Shown: positions 26,493 through 35,876, counted from the first letter of the stretch. The stretch: 64,000 nucleotides of DNA from Anaerosoma tenue (GCF_023161965.1 NZ_JALNTY010000004.1:62001-126000); one strand, 5' to 3'. Program-made: numbers and translations. The notes: a model not told the origin generated them from the sequence alone.

Positions 26493-27548
26493 ATGGAGCA
26501 CGAAGCGCTTCTGTGGGAGCCGGATGGCTCGCGGATCCACTGCCTTCTATGCCCCAACGACTGCCGCATAGCAGTAGGAGCGCGTGGTACTTGCGGTGTG
26601 CGTGAGAACCGCGCCGGGCGGCTCATCGCGCTGACGTACGGGCTGGTCTCGTCGGTCGCGGTCGATCCGATCGAGAAGAAGCCGGTCTTCCACTACCGGC
26701 CTGGCACCACGGCGCTCTCGCTCGGCAGCGTCGGCTGTTCCATGCGATGCGCGCACTGTCAGAACTGGCAGATCAGCCGTGCCGCGGTGGGCGAAGACCC
26801 GCACCTCGAGTTCCTGGAGCCGTCGGCAGTGCCGGATCTGGCCCGTCGACACGGTTGCGCAGGGGTGGCGTTCACCTACAACGAGCCGGTCATCTGGGCC
26901 GAGTACGTGCTCGACGTCGCACGGTACTCCCACGAGAACGGCCTCTACACGGTGATGGTGACCAACGGGTATGTCACCGAGGCGGGTCTTGACCTGCTCG
27001 GGCCGCTTATCGACGTGTGGCGGGTCGATGTCAAGGGATTCGACGACGCGACCTACAGGAGACTCTGCAAGGTGCGTTCGGTGAAGCCGGTGCTGGAGAT
27101 GGCGGAGCGTGCTAAGTCGAGGTGGGGCATGCACGTGGAGGTCGTCACCAACGTCATCCCCACTGTGAACGATGACGACCGTACTCTGCGGGGTATCGCG
27201 GGGTGGATCCGCAGCGGTCTCGGCGAGGACACGCCGTGGCACATCACCCGTTTCTTCCCGTACCTCGACCTGTCGCATCTCGAACGCACGCCGCTCGAGA
27301 CGCTCGAGCGTGCACGGCGGATCGGACATGAGGAGCGGCTGCACCACGTCTTCCTCGGCAATGTGGACGTGCCCGGCGGAGAGGACACCGTGTGTCCGGC
27401 GTGCGGCTCGGTCGCGGTGCGCCGGCGAGGCTACACGATCGTCGATCGACACGTGAGCGATGGAGCCTGTGCGCGCTGCGGCGCGCCGCTGGGCATCATC
27501 GGCGGAGATGAACCGCTATCATGGAAGCCGACCTCGCACGGTGGATGA
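26493..27548 (+). CDS. amrS: AmmeMemoRadiSam-system radical SAM enzyme
   Basis: This 351-residue protein has the radical-SAM cluster motif CSMRCAHCQNW near residue 81. It is preceded by a cysteine pair (CLLCPNDC) and the DPIEKKPVFHY stretch that marks the AmrS/PflA-like family. Near the C-terminus are two CxxC pairs (CPACG, CARCG) that probably bind zinc. The family acts with AmmeMemo proteins in an uncharacterised radical modification; those partners are not next to it here. It starts eight bases after the hydrogenase-like gene and is clearly co-transcribed with it. Confidence 0.92.
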   Translation: MEHEALLWEPDGSRIHCLLCPNDCRIAVGARGTCGVRENRAGRLIALTYGLVSSVAVDPIEKKPVFHYRPGTTALSLGSVGCSMRCAHCQNWQISRAAVGEDPHLEFLEPSAVPDLARRHGCAGVAFTYNEPVIWAEYVLDVARYSHENGLYTVMVTNGYVTEAGLDLLGPLIDVWRVDVKGFDDATYRRLCKVRSVKPVLEMAERAKSRWGMHVEVVTNVIPTVNDDDRTLRGIAGWIRSGLGEDTPWHITRFFPYLDLSHLERTPLETLERARRIGHEERLHHVFLGNVDVPGGEDTVCPACGSVAVRRRGYTIVDRHVSDGACARCGAPLGIIGGDEPLSWKPTSHGG

Positions 27549-27570
27549 GTGGAACCGCGAAAGGACCGGA

Positions 27571-28815
27571 GTGCAGCCTACTGTCATCATCCCGACGTTC
27601 TGGACGAAGCGGCGCACACGCGGCGGATCGTCGAAGACCCGCACGCCGTTCGACCACCCGACGGTGGTGGGGCAGACCGGCCAGCTGCAGGAGTGTCTGC
27701 GGTCGCTTGAGGGCGTCACCGGTCTCGGGCGGATCATCGTGGCGGTCGCCGCCGCCGACGAGGCCACTGCAAATGCCGCCGAAGACGGCGTTCGCGACGT
27801 GCTTGCGGACATGCCGGATCTCGACACTTTCGTGTTCGGCCAAGCCGAGTTGGGCTCGCTTCACCGGCGGCTCGAGCAGATGGAGTTCGCGGACGTCATC
27901 GACGGCGTGGGGCTCTCATCCTACGGTGGTGCCCGCAATGCAGGGTTGGCGATGGCCGCGGTGCTTGGCAGCGAGGCGGTCGTCTTCGTGGACGACGACG
28001 AAGTGGTGGACTCGGCGGACTTCCTCGACAGAGCGCTTGAGGAGCTCGGCGGACGGCATCCGGACGGGGGCATGGTCTACGCGAAGACGGGACTCTATCG
28101 TGACGATTCTGGGGCGCTGGCACGTGCCGGTGCGGATCCCTGGTCGGACACGTTCTGGCGGCAGGGGGAGTTCTTCGATCGTGCCGTCACGGCGGTGGCC
28201 CGCCCGCCGCGGATCAAGCCTACGTCGCTAGCGTTCGGCGGGTGCCTCGCACTCCATCGCGACATGTACTGCAACGTGCCGTTCGACCCCTGGACGGTGC
28301 GAGGGGAAGACATCGACTATGTCGTCAACGCCCGGATGCATGGCGCCGACATGTTCCTCGACAACGAATGGTCGGTGGTGCATCGGCCTCCGGCGCCCGC
28401 GAGCAGGGCGATGCTTTTCGGCAACGACGTCTTCAGGTTCATCTACGCGCACAGGAAGCTTGAGTTCTCCAAGTCGCAGGTCGATCTTCGGCAGGTGACC
28501 GCCGAGTCCCTGGCGCCGTATCCCGGACGCCTTGTGGACGGGTCCATCGGCTGGCGCAGCCGGGTCACCGCTCTGCTCCGGGCCGTTGCCGGCAAGGAGC
28601 GCGCCGTGTACATCGATATCGCCCGGCGACAGGTGCCCGAGGCGCAGCGATACGCGCGCGACAACTGCGAGCGGTACTTCGTCTTCCAGCGTCGGTGGCC
28701 GATGCTCATGGACCGGCTCTGGACGGATTTGCCCCTGCAGTCGCTGTTCACCGGCGAGCGGCGTGTGGACCGCGGGGCGCTCACCGGCCGGTTCCCCGGG
28801 ATCAGGATCGACTGA
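27571..28815 (+). CDS. Family 2-type glycosyltransferase
   Basis: The protein has 414 residues. The N-terminal VIIPTFW strand, the VVFVDDDEVVDS acidic metal site near residue 145, the AFGGCLALHR segment and the GEDIDYVVNARM acceptor motif follow the order of GT-A fold transferases. No membrane helix is present. The donor and acceptor are unknown. The GTG at 27571 has an AAAGGACCGG site; an in-frame ATG at 27508 overlapping amrS is an alternative. Confidence 0.75.
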   Translation: MQPTVIIPTFWTKRRTRGGSSKTRTPFDHPTVVGQTGQLQECLRSLEGVTGLGRIIVAVAAADEATANAAEDGVRDVLADMPDLDTFVFGQAELGSLHRRLEQMEFADVIDGVGLSSYGGARNAGLAMAAVLGSEAVVFVDDDEVVDSADFLDRALEELGGRHPDGGMVYAKTGLYRDDSGALARAGADPWSDTFWRQGEFFDRAVTAVARPPRIKPTSLAFGGCLALHRDMYCNVPFDPWTVRGEDIDYVVNARMHGADMFLDNEWSVVHRPPAPASRAMLFGNDVFRFIYAHRKLEFSKSQVDLRQVTAESLAPYPGRLVDGSIGWRSRVTALLRAVAGKERAVYIDIARRQVPEAQRYARDNCERYFVFQRRWPMLMDRLWTDLPLQSLFTGERRVDRGALTGRFPGIRID

Positions 28816-28819
28816 GCTC

Positions 28820-29605
28820 GTGTCGGAGACGTGGCTTGCAGCGGCGGGCGTCGGGTTCGTCGCGGGATACCTCTCCGGTCAGTTCGGGATCGGTGGCGGG
28901 ATGATCACCACCCCCGCGATACGCCTGATCCTTGGCGGTTCGGAACTCGTTGCGGTGGGGACGCCGCTCCCTGTGATCATCCCTACGGCGATCACCGGGG
29001 TGATCGAGTACCGTCGACGGGGGTTGCTCGACACGCGCGTGGGTCTCACGCTCGGCGCGGTGGGCGCCGCCTTCTCAGTCCTGGGTGCGTGGCTCACCTC
29101 GCTCGTGGGCGGTGACGTGGTGCTGTATCTCACCGCTGCCCTTATCGCCTGGATGTCGTTCGACATGGCGCAGCTCGCACTGCGTCCGGAGCAGGCAGCG
29201 CATGTGAAGGCCGCGATGGCCGGGCGCAGGGACTCCTGGCTCTGGCTCGCCGCCATCGGTGCGATCACCGGCGTGTACTCGGGATTCCTGGGGCTTGGCG
29301 GCGGGTTCGTCGTCGTTCCAGCGCTCGTGCGCTTCCTCGGCTTCGATGCCAAGCGCGCGGTCGGCACGAGCCTCATCGCCGTGCTGATACTCGCGGTCCC
29401 CGGCACCATCACCCACTACCTCCTGGGTCACATCGACATCGCCATCGCGCTCGGCATGTCTCTTGGTGTCGTTCCCGGCGCCATGTTGGGCGCCAGGGTC
29501 ACGGCGGCGTCGCAGGAGAAGACGGTCCGAGTGGCCTTCGCGGCGATGCTGCTGGTGGTGGGACTGCTACTAGCGGCCAACGAACTGGGCTGGCTGTCCT
29601 CATGA
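28820..29605 (+). CDS. TauE/SafE-family anion permease
   Basis: This 261-residue protein has eight hydrophobic segments with the two half-repeats typical of the family: GQFGIGGGMITTP at the N-terminus and GFLGLGGGFVVVPAL in the middle. Members export sulfite or organosulfur anions, or move related compounds. The actual substrate cannot be read. The GTG lies four bases after the glycosyltransferase stop and the 3' end overlaps the acetyltransferase start. Confidence 0.88.
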   Translation: MSETWLAAAGVGFVAGYLSGQFGIGGGMITTPAIRLILGGSELVAVGTPLPVIIPTAITGVIEYRRRGLLDTRVGLTLGAVGAAFSVLGAWLTSLVGGDVVLYLTAALIAWMSFDMAQLALRPEQAAHVKAAMAGRRDSWLWLAAIGAITGVYSGFLGLGGGFVVVPALVRFLGFDAKRAVGTSLIAVLILAVPGTITHYLLGHIDIAIALGMSLGVVPGAMLGARVTAASQEKTVRVAFAAMLLVVGLLLAANELGWLSS

Positions 29606-30468
29606 CGGGGCGCGTCTTCACGGACGCCACGGCGGCCCAGGTAGACAAGCTTGCGCGGGCGCTGGTCGCTGCCCGTGTGTTTCCCGACGAGCAGACGCTC
29701 CGTGCGCACCATCGCGACCGTCCCTGGACGATCCAGGTGAGCGGGCGGGGCGATGTGGCCGTGCTGGACCGGTGGCGCGACCACCTCGACCTGCTTGGCA
29801 TCGACGCCCTGTGGTGTCCGGTACGCCATATCGGCGACGCGGTCACCCACCTCTCGGTCTGTGCGGCCGAGCACGGATTCTCCGGTCTGGTGAGCCCGCC
29901 GGTCATGTCCGGCGATGTACCCGTGTATGAGGCCGCAGGCATGCGCGTCCGCGAGACGCTCGCCGTGCTCGAGCTCACCCCGGTGAGCCCCGCGGCCGTT
30001 CCCGGGCGCCCCGATGTCTCGATGCGACCCGCCCTGACGGCCGACGCCGAGGAGATCATCGCCATCGACGGCGAGTGTTTCGAGCCGTTCTGGCGCTACG
30101 ATCTCCGCTTGATGCGGAGGTTCCTCGATGCCGGCGGGGTCACCTTGGCCGAGCGTGACGGGCGTTGCGTCGGCTATACTCTGAGCACGGTCGACCGTGG
30201 GTCGGCGGTGCTGGGTCGGCTCTGCGTGCGCGCGTCCGACCGCCGTGTCGGCATCGGATCGCTTCTGCTGGAGGCGGCCGTTTCGCGAGCACGGGACGGC
30301 AGGGCGCGGCACATGACGCTCTCGGCGCGGACGGGGAACGCCGCCGCGCTGGCGCTGTATCGCTCGGCAGGCTTTGCCGATACGGGTCGGCGCTACGCGT
30401 TCCTCACGGCCGGCGACGAGACGGGAAGGGGTCTGGGCCATCGCATCGGTTCGCTCATGGGTCGTTGA
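29602..30468 (+). CDS. GNAT-family N-acetyltransferase
   Basis: The protein has 288 residues. The C-terminal half (about 135-275) is a GNAT domain with LGRLCVRASDRRVGIGSLLL, the acetyl-CoA-binding R/Q-x-x-G-x-G/A site. It continues with NAAALALYRSAGFADTGRR. The N-terminal half (about 1-130) resembles a second, decayed GNAT-like lobe with GDVPVYEAAGM. The target is unknown. The ATG overlaps the preceding stop. Confidence 0.85.
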   Translation: MTGRVFTDATAAQVDKLARALVAARVFPDEQTLRAHHRDRPWTIQVSGRGDVAVLDRWRDHLDLLGIDALWCPVRHIGDAVTHLSVCAAEHGFSGLVSPPVMSGDVPVYEAAGMRVRETLAVLELTPVSPAAVPGRPDVSMRPALTADAEEIIAIDGECFEPFWRYDLRLMRRFLDAGGVTLAERDGRCVGYTLSTVDRGSAVLGRLCVRASDRRVGIGSLLLEAAVSRARDGRARHMTLSARTGNAAALALYRSAGFADTGRRYAFLTAGDETGRGLGHRIGSLMGR

Positions 30469-31729
30469 CGCGACCCTGCTCCTGGCAACGGCGATCATCG
30501 CCATCGTCGTGGGAGCGGGTCTGTTCGGGATGGTGCCCGAGCCGGTGTTCATCGCTGCCACGATCGCCCTCGCCACCACGGCGGTGGGGACCGTGGCGAT
30601 GCGGCTCATCAGCCGCCCCGATCACATCAAGGCGCTTCAGTCACACCAGATCGTGGTGATCGCCGACCGGTCGCTGGCGTACCTGCGCCGTGGTCTCTAC
30701 GCCGAGACCGCGCAGGAGGTCTGCAGGCTGGCGCTCGCCGAGAGCGAGGCGGCTGCGGTGGCGATCACCGACACCGAGACCGTTCTCGGTTTCGCGGGCA
30801 TCGGGGAGGACCACCACGAGGTGGGCGGGCCGATCCTCACGAAGGCCACGCGCGAGGCGCTTGAGACCAACGAGCATCGCATCCTTGGCACGAAGGACGA
30901 GATCGGCTGTCCACGGCGCGACTGCCTGTTGCGCGCGGCGATCGTGGTTCCGCTGGAAGTCCGCGAGAAGCCCGTAGGTACGCTGAAGTTCTACTACACC
31001 ACGGCCAGGCTGTTGAACGAGACCCAGATCGCCATGGTGAGCGGTCTCGCCCGCCTCCTGTCGACACAACTCGAGCTCTCGGAGCTCGAGCACCAGACCG
31101 AGCTGGCGTGCAGGATGGAGCTCAAGGCGCTGCAGGCGCAGATCAACCCGCATTTCCTGTTCAACACGATCAACACCATCGCGATGATGATCCGCACCGA
31201 TCCGGGAGGCGCGCGCGACCTCCTTCGCGAATTCGCGGCCTTCTACCGGCGGATGCTTGAGGACAACGAGGGGCTCGTCCCGCTCGAGCGCGAGGTCGAG
31301 TACGCCCTCACCTATCTGCGGTTCGAGCAGGCACGGTTCGGCGACCGCTTGCGCGTGGTCTCCGACCTCGACCCCGAGGTGCTGGCGACCCACGTGCCCG
31401 CGTTCATCCTGCAGCCGATCGTGGAGAACTGCGTGCAGCACGGTGTCCGCGAGGAGGGTCCTCTCACCGTGTCGATCACGGCCGGCAGGGTCGATGGAGA
31501 CATCAGCGTGGCGATCTCCGACGATGGCGTGGGAATATCCGAGGAGGACCTGCCGCGCGTGCTCGAGGTGGGATTCGGGACCGGCCTCGGTATCGCTTTG
31601 GGCAACGTCCACGATAGACTGAAGGGGCACTTCGGCCCCGGAAGCGGCCTGAGCGTGGAAAGCGAGGGCGGAGAGGGGACCGTGGTGACGGTGACGATCG
31701 CGTCCTCGCCGGAGAGAGTGGACCGATGA
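30374..31729 (+). CDS. LytS-type sensor histidine kinase with GAF domain
   Basis: The frame is up to 451 residues. Two transmembrane helices (about 34-55 and 58-80) are followed by a GAF domain (about 90-225). Next is the His_kinase/LytS phospho-acceptor region LQAQINPHFLFNTINTIAM, then an ATPase with IVENCVQHG and DDGVGISEEDLPRVL. The start is uncertain. The earliest codon, a TTG at 30374, would overlap the acetyltransferase by 95 bases. The next standard start, GTG 30509, would remove the first helix. It is followed, with a four-base overlap, by its LytTR partner. Confidence 0.85.
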   Translation: MPIRVGATRSSRPATRREGVWAIASVRSWVVDATLLLATAIIAIVVGAGLFGMVPEPVFIAATIALATTAVGTVAMRLISRPDHIKALQSHQIVVIADRSLAYLRRGLYAETAQEVCRLALAESEAAAVAITDTETVLGFAGIGEDHHEVGGPILTKATREALETNEHRILGTKDEIGCPRRDCLLRAAIVVPLEVREKPVGTLKFYYTTARLLNETQIAMVSGLARLLSTQLELSELEHQTELACRMELKALQAQINPHFLFNTINTIAMMIRTDPGGARDLLREFAAFYRRMLEDNEGLVPLEREVEYALTYLRFEQARFGDRLRVVSDLDPEVLATHVPAFILQPIVENCVQHGVREEGPLTVSITAGRVDGDISVAISDDGVGISEEDLPRVLEVGFGTGLGIALGNVHDRLKGHFGPGSGLSVESEGGEGTVVTVTIASSPERVDR

Positions 31730-32442
31730 CCACGATGCTCAAAGCGTTGCTGGTGGACGACGAGGTCCCCGCGCGCTCCGAACTCCGCTACCTGCTGGGC
31801 GAGGCCGGCGGCGTTGAGGTCGTGGGCGAGGCCGGCAGCGCGAGCGAGGCGCTTCAACTCATCCGCGCCATTCCGTACGATGTCGTCTTCCTCGATGTCA
31901 GCATGCCGGGACTCAGCGGGATAGAGTTGGCCGAGGCGCTTTCCGGGCTCGACCATCCTCCCGCGCTCGTGTTCGTCACCGCGCACAGCGAACATGCGGT
32001 GAAGGCCTTCGAGGTGGCCGCCACCGACTATCTCGTGAAGCCCGTCGAGGCCGCGCGGCTCAAGATGGCGATCGAGCGCATCGCCCCGGCCGCCGAGACA
32101 CCGGTGCGCGTGGAGCGGATCCCCGTGGAGAAGGGCGGTCGCAAGCTCCTGCTCCAGGTGGCCGATATCACTCACGTCATGGCCAAGGACGACTACAGCT
32201 ACATGTTCACTGATGGCGAACGATACCTCTCTACGTTCTCGCTGGCCGATCTTGAGAGCCGCCTGGAGTCGCAGGGGTACTTCCGGGTCCACCGCCGCTT
32301 CCTTGTGAACCTCTCCCACGTGGCCGAGGTCGCTCCCATGTACGGCGGCACGATGGAGCTGACGCTGAAGGACCGGGCGCATACGCGCATACCCGTCTCA
32401 AGACGACGCGCACCTGCGCTGAAGCGCGTCCTGGGAATCTAG
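31726..32442 (+). CDS. LytTR-family response regulator
   Basis: The 238-residue protein has a receiver domain with VDDEVPAR, phospho-Asp57 in VVFLDVSMPG, FVTAHSEHAVKAFE and YLVKPVE. A LytTR DNA-binding domain fills the last 110 residues (ITHVMAKDDYSYMFT, GYFRVHRRFLVNL, IPVSRRRAPALK). It pairs with the LytS-type kinase upstream, a two-component class that often controls cell-wall, carbon-overflow or peptide transport genes. Confidence 0.93.
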   Translation: MTTMLKALLVDDEVPARSELRYLLGEAGGVEVVGEAGSASEALQLIRAIPYDVVFLDVSMPGLSGIELAEALSGLDHPPALVFVTAHSEHAVKAFEVAATDYLVKPVEAARLKMAIERIAPAAETPVRVERIPVEKGGRKLLLQVADITHVMAKDDYSYMFTDGERYLSTFSLADLESRLESQGYFRVHRRFLVNLSHVAEVAPMYGGTMELTLKDRAHTRIPVSRRRAPALKRVLGI

Positions 32443-32444
32443 CC

Positions 32445-32900
32445 GTGCTGATCGGCGTGCTTTCAGACACCCATGGAACGCTCCCGCCGGGGGTCGACGA
32501 GGCGTTCCGGGATGTCGACCGGATCATACACGCCGGGGACATCGGCCCCGCATGGATCCTCGACCACCTCGAGGCGATCGCCCCGGTGATCGCGGTACGG
32601 GGGAACATGGACTCGGGCGAGCTTGAGTGGCGGTTGCAGGACCGCGCCGTCATCCAGGCCGACGGACAGCGGGTCATGGTCGTCCACCAGGCCGCGCCCC
32701 TGCTGCGTGCGGGAGTGCCCGAGGGGGTCACCGTGCTGGTGAGCGGTCACACGCACCGGGCCCGCGTGGAGCATGTCGGCGGACTCCTTCACGTGAACCC
32801 CGGAAGCGCCGGCGGCCGTTCGCGGGATGGCCGGGGTCCCACCGTTGCCCTGCTCGACTGTGCCGCTGACCCGCCCACGGCCAGCATCATCGAGCTCTAG
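32445..32900 (+). CDS. YfcE/MJ0936-type metallophosphoesterase
   Basis: This 151-residue enzyme has the calcineurin-like motifs in order: IGVLSDTHG, HAGDIGP, AVRGNMD, VVHQ (usually GH) and VSGHTHRA with NPGSA. Two metal ions are expected. The family hydrolyses phosphodiesters; the natural substrate is unknown. The GTG start lies two bases after the regulator stop, so it ends the long operon. Confidence 0.92.
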   Translation: MLIGVLSDTHGTLPPGVDEAFRDVDRIIHAGDIGPAWILDHLEAIAPVIAVRGNMDSGELEWRLQDRAVIQADGQRVMVVHQAAPLLRAGVPEGVTVLVSGHTHRARVEHVGGLLHVNPGSAGGRSRDGRGPTVALLDCAADPPTASIIEL

Positions 32901-32948
32901 CGGCTTCCACCGCGCGTCCATTCGCCGACGAGCGGCCCTCTCACACCG

Positions 32949-32981
32949 GTGAACGGCGGACGGCGCGCTCCGTGAACGGCG
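32949..32981. promoter_or_regulatory. Direct repeat upstream of the stress-protein/symporter operon
   Basis: GTGAACGGCG occurs twice (32949-32958 and 32972-32981), 23 bases apart, about two helical turns. The repeats lie 150-180 bases before the universal stress protein gene and may be a binding site. No clear promoter hexamers were found between the repeat and the gene. Confidence 0.3.
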
Positions 32982-33130
32982 CGTGAGCCGCTTACCGCTT
33001 CTGCCGCACCCTCCGCCGACCCGCTGCCGCCGCACGCGACAGCTTCGTTCCATCCCTCAGGCCCTCGCGTCTAGTGTGGTCTTGCGGGCGTGCGACCGCC
33101 GCCCGTTGGACAGCTGGGGAGGTGGGACGT

Positions 33131-33625
33131 ATGGACGTTTGCATCAAGGGTTCTGCCGAGGACGTCAGGCTCGGTGACATCGATGAGATCTGTCACGAGA
33201 TCGGGCGCATCCTTCTGCCGACCGACGGTTCCGCACCGTCTGTTGCGGCGACCGAGTATGCGGTGATGCTCGCGAAGACGTTCGGCGCATCGGTCAAGGC
33301 CATCTACGTGGATACCGGCCTCGAGGCTCTTGAGTATCCCGAGGAGGTCATGGACGAGGACGTCTACGAAGGCGTCCATGCATCGGTCAAGGGGCTCGTG
33401 CTCGCCAAGACCATGTGCGAGCGCAACGGCGTGTCGTGCGAGGTCGAGGTGGTGCAAGGCGGCGTAGCCAAGCGGATCGTGCACGTCGCCGAGGAGTGGA
33501 AGGCCGACATGATCGTGGTCGGCGACACGGGGCGCACAGGCCTCAAGCGTATAGCCCTGGGCAGCGTGGCCGAGACGGTCGTCAAAGGCGCGCCGGTCCC
33601 CGTTCTTGTCGTGAAAGCCGAGTGA
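33131..33625 (+). CDS. Universal stress protein (UspA family)
   Basis: This 164-residue protein starts its Usp domain with ILLPTDGSAPSVAATEYAV and ends with the nucleotide-binding GDTGRTGLKRIALGSVAETVV and PVLVV, the ATP-binding subclass. The ATG follows a GGGGAGGTGGG ribosome site. It is followed by the DUF485 and symporter genes. Stress proteins often sit next to transporters; a direct regulatory role is unproven. Confidence 0.92.
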   Translation: MDVCIKGSAEDVRLGDIDEICHEIGRILLPTDGSAPSVAATEYAVMLAKTFGASVKAIYVDTGLEALEYPEEVMDEDVYEGVHASVKGLVLAKTMCERNGVSCEVEVVQGGVAKRIVHVAEEWKADMIVVGDTGRTGLKRIALGSVAETVVKGAPVPVLVVKAE

Positions 33626-33669
33626 TCGCCGGTCGCTCACAGCCGTCTTCGGACGAAGGAGGTGCACAG

Positions 33670-34050
33670 ATGGGAGAGACGACAGCACATGGCTCGGCAG
33701 CCCTCTCTGCCGACGGTCGTCAAATACAGCACGGCGATCACATCGACACGATCGAAAGCGTCGACGCCGTGTTCCGGGGCCAGCGGAAGCTGAGCTTCAC
33801 GTACGGCGCGATCTTCTTCGCGGTGACCCTCGGGGTCCCCGCGTCATCGGTGTGGTGGAAGACGTGGTATTCGGTAGAGGTCTGGGGCGGGTTCACCGCC
33901 AACTACCTCTTCGTAGGGTTCTTCTACTTCGTCTTCCTCTGGGCCATGGCCTGGACCTACTCCAAGCAGGCCGACAGGCTCGACGAGCGTCTGCTCGCGA
34001 TGGCCGATGAGATCGCCGCCCGCACCGCCCACGAGGAGGTGCAGTCGTGA
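33670..34050 (+). CDS. DUF485-family small membrane protein
   Basis: This 126-residue protein has two transmembrane helices (about 47-66 and 77-98) and an RKLSFTYGAIFFAVTL segment that fits DUF485/YjcH. In many bacteria this protein is encoded next to acetate symporters and is thought to be an accessory subunit. Here it overlaps the symporter gene by four bases. The ATG follows AAGGAGG with ideal spacing. Confidence 0.82.
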   Translation: MGETTAHGSAALSADGRQIQHGDHIDTIESVDAVFRGQRKLSFTYGAIFFAVTLGVPASSVWWKTWYSVEVWGGFTANYLFVGFFYFVFLWAMAWTYSKQADRLDERLLAMADEIAARTAHEEVQS

Positions 34051-35876
34051 ACACGATCGCCATCATCCTCGTCATCGGGCTGACGCTCTTCACGATCGGC
34101 CTCTCGATCTTCTCGCGCCGCTTCACGCGCACTACGGCCGACTTCTATCTCGCCGGCCGCAAAGTCGGTTCGTTCGCCAACGCCTCGGCGATCTCAGGCG
34201 ACTACCTGTCGGCCGCCTCCTTCCTGGGCGTGGCCGGTGCGATCTACGCGTCCGGCCTCGACGGCATCTGGTATGCGGCCGGTTTCGCCGGCGGCTTCAT
34301 GGTCGTCGTGCTGTTCATCGCGTCACCGCTCCGCCGCTTCGGCGAGTACACGGTGGCCGACTTCGCCTTCGGCCGGTTCGGCAGCAACCGCATCCGGCTG
34401 ATCACGGTGCTCGGCGTGCTGCTCACGTCGCTCTTCTACATGGCGCCGCAGATGTACGGTGCGGGCACCACGTGGCAGGTGCTCGTGGGCGGCGGGTTCC
34501 TCGGCATGGACGGGTATACGTCCGGTGTCGTCGTCGTGGCCGCCATCATCGCGTTCTACGTGTCCGTGGGTGGCATGAAGGGCACGACGATGAACCAGAT
34601 CTTCCAGTTCTGGTGGCTGGCGTTCGCGATGATCCTGATGGTCGTCTTCGCGTTCGGCAACGGGTTCAACTATCCGGAGGCCCTTGAGGCCGAATCGCAG
34701 CAGCCGATCGTGAACACGAAGGCGTACACGGCCGAGCAGCTCACAGCACCCGATGACGCGGGTGTCACGCCGTACGACAAGGCGGCCGAGGTCATGACCG
34801 CCGAGGAGATGACCGAAGTCGACGAATTCATCGAGTCGGGAGCCGACGGCACCATCCGCATCGCGTTCTACGCCTCCAACAAGCTCCACACCGATCGTGA
34901 GATGGCGTTCAACGAGCCCGGTCACCGCTACAACGGCTTCGACCAGTTCTCGATGGTGCTCGCGCTCGTGTTGGGCACCGCGGGCCTCCCGCACATCCTC
35001 AACCGCTACTACACGAACCCCTCGGGCAAGGCGGCACGCCGCTCGACCTTCTGGGTGCTCGTCTTCATCAGCGTGTTCTACATCGGCTCGACGATCGTCG
35101 GTCTCGCCGGTCTGGGTATCATCCGTGAGTTCCTCGCCGACGGCGGGACCGTCAACGCGGCTACCGTTCACGGTCTGCTCACCAAGCCCGACCAGTTGAT
35201 GCCGGCGCTCGGCGAGATCCTGGGCGGCCAGTGGATGATGGGCATCGTGTCGGCCGGCGCGTTCGCGGCCATGTTCTCCACCGTCGGCGGCCTGCTGATC
35301 GCAGCGGCGTCGGCCCTGGGCCACGACGTCTACGAGAAGTACATCAACAAGGACGCCAGCGAAGCCAAGCGCGTGGCCTTCGGCAAGACCGCCGTCCTCG
35401 CCTTCGCCGGTGTGGCACTGCTGATCGGCCTGGCCATACCGCACTTCGGTCTCGATCAGGCGTACCCGGCGCTCATCGCGATGATGGTGACCTGGGCATT
35501 CTCCGTAGGCGCCTCGGCGTTCGTGCCGATGCTCCTCACCGGGATCTGGTGGAAGGGTACGACCGAGAAGGGCGCTACCGCAGGCATGCTCGTGGGCCTG
35601 ATCGGCGCGATCTCGATCATCTTCCTGAACATCATGCAGCAGTTGGGGACGATCGGGCACGAGGGTCTTCTCGGATTCGTGGGTTCGCTGACCTATCCGG
35701 TGCTGTTCACCTTCCCGCTCAGCCTGTTCACGATCATCATCGTCAGCAAGCTCGACGGGCAGCTTCCCAAGAACGTGGACCACATCTGGATGAGGATCCA
35801 CGGCACCGCGAGCGAGCGGCATGAGAAGCAGCACGGCCTCGACAAGGTCGGCTCGATGTTCGCGAAGAGCAAGTAG
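34047..35876 (+). CDS. Sodium:solute symporter, ActP-like (acetate/monocarboxylate)
   Basis: This 609-residue protein of the SSS family has about 13 helices. The DFYLAGRKVG segment near residue 30, ISGDYLSAASFLG, QMYGAGTTW, and GTAGLPHILNRYYT in the middle are the ActP hallmarks. An acidic loop of about 85 residues (about 212-296) lies between helices, longer than usual. The GTG start overlaps the DUF485 stop. It is expected to bring in acetate or a related acid with sodium. Confidence 0.88.
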   Translation: MNTIAIILVIGLTLFTIGLSIFSRRFTRTTADFYLAGRKVGSFANASAISGDYLSAASFLGVAGAIYASGLDGIWYAAGFAGGFMVVVLFIASPLRRFGEYTVADFAFGRFGSNRIRLITVLGVLLTSLFYMAPQMYGAGTTWQVLVGGGFLGMDGYTSGVVVVAAIIAFYVSVGGMKGTTMNQIFQFWWLAFAMILMVVFAFGNGFNYPEALEAESQQPIVNTKAYTAEQLTAPDDAGVTPYDKAAEVMTAEEMTEVDEFIESGADGTIRIAFYASNKLHTDREMAFNEPGHRYNGFDQFSMVLALVLGTAGLPHILNRYYTNPSGKAARRSTFWVLVFISVFYIGSTIVGLAGLGIIREFLADGGTVNAATVHGLLTKPDQLMPALGEILGGQWMMGIVSAGAFAAMFSTVGGLLIAAASALGHDVYEKYINKDASEAKRVAFGKTAVLAFAGVALLIGLAIPHFGLDQAYPALIAMMVTWAFSVGASAFVPMLLTGIWWKGTTEKGATAGMLVGLIGAISIIFLNIMQQLGTIGHEGLLGFVGSLTYPVLFTFPLSLFTIIIVSKLDGQLPKNVDHIWMRIHGTASERHEKQHGLDKVGSMFAKSK

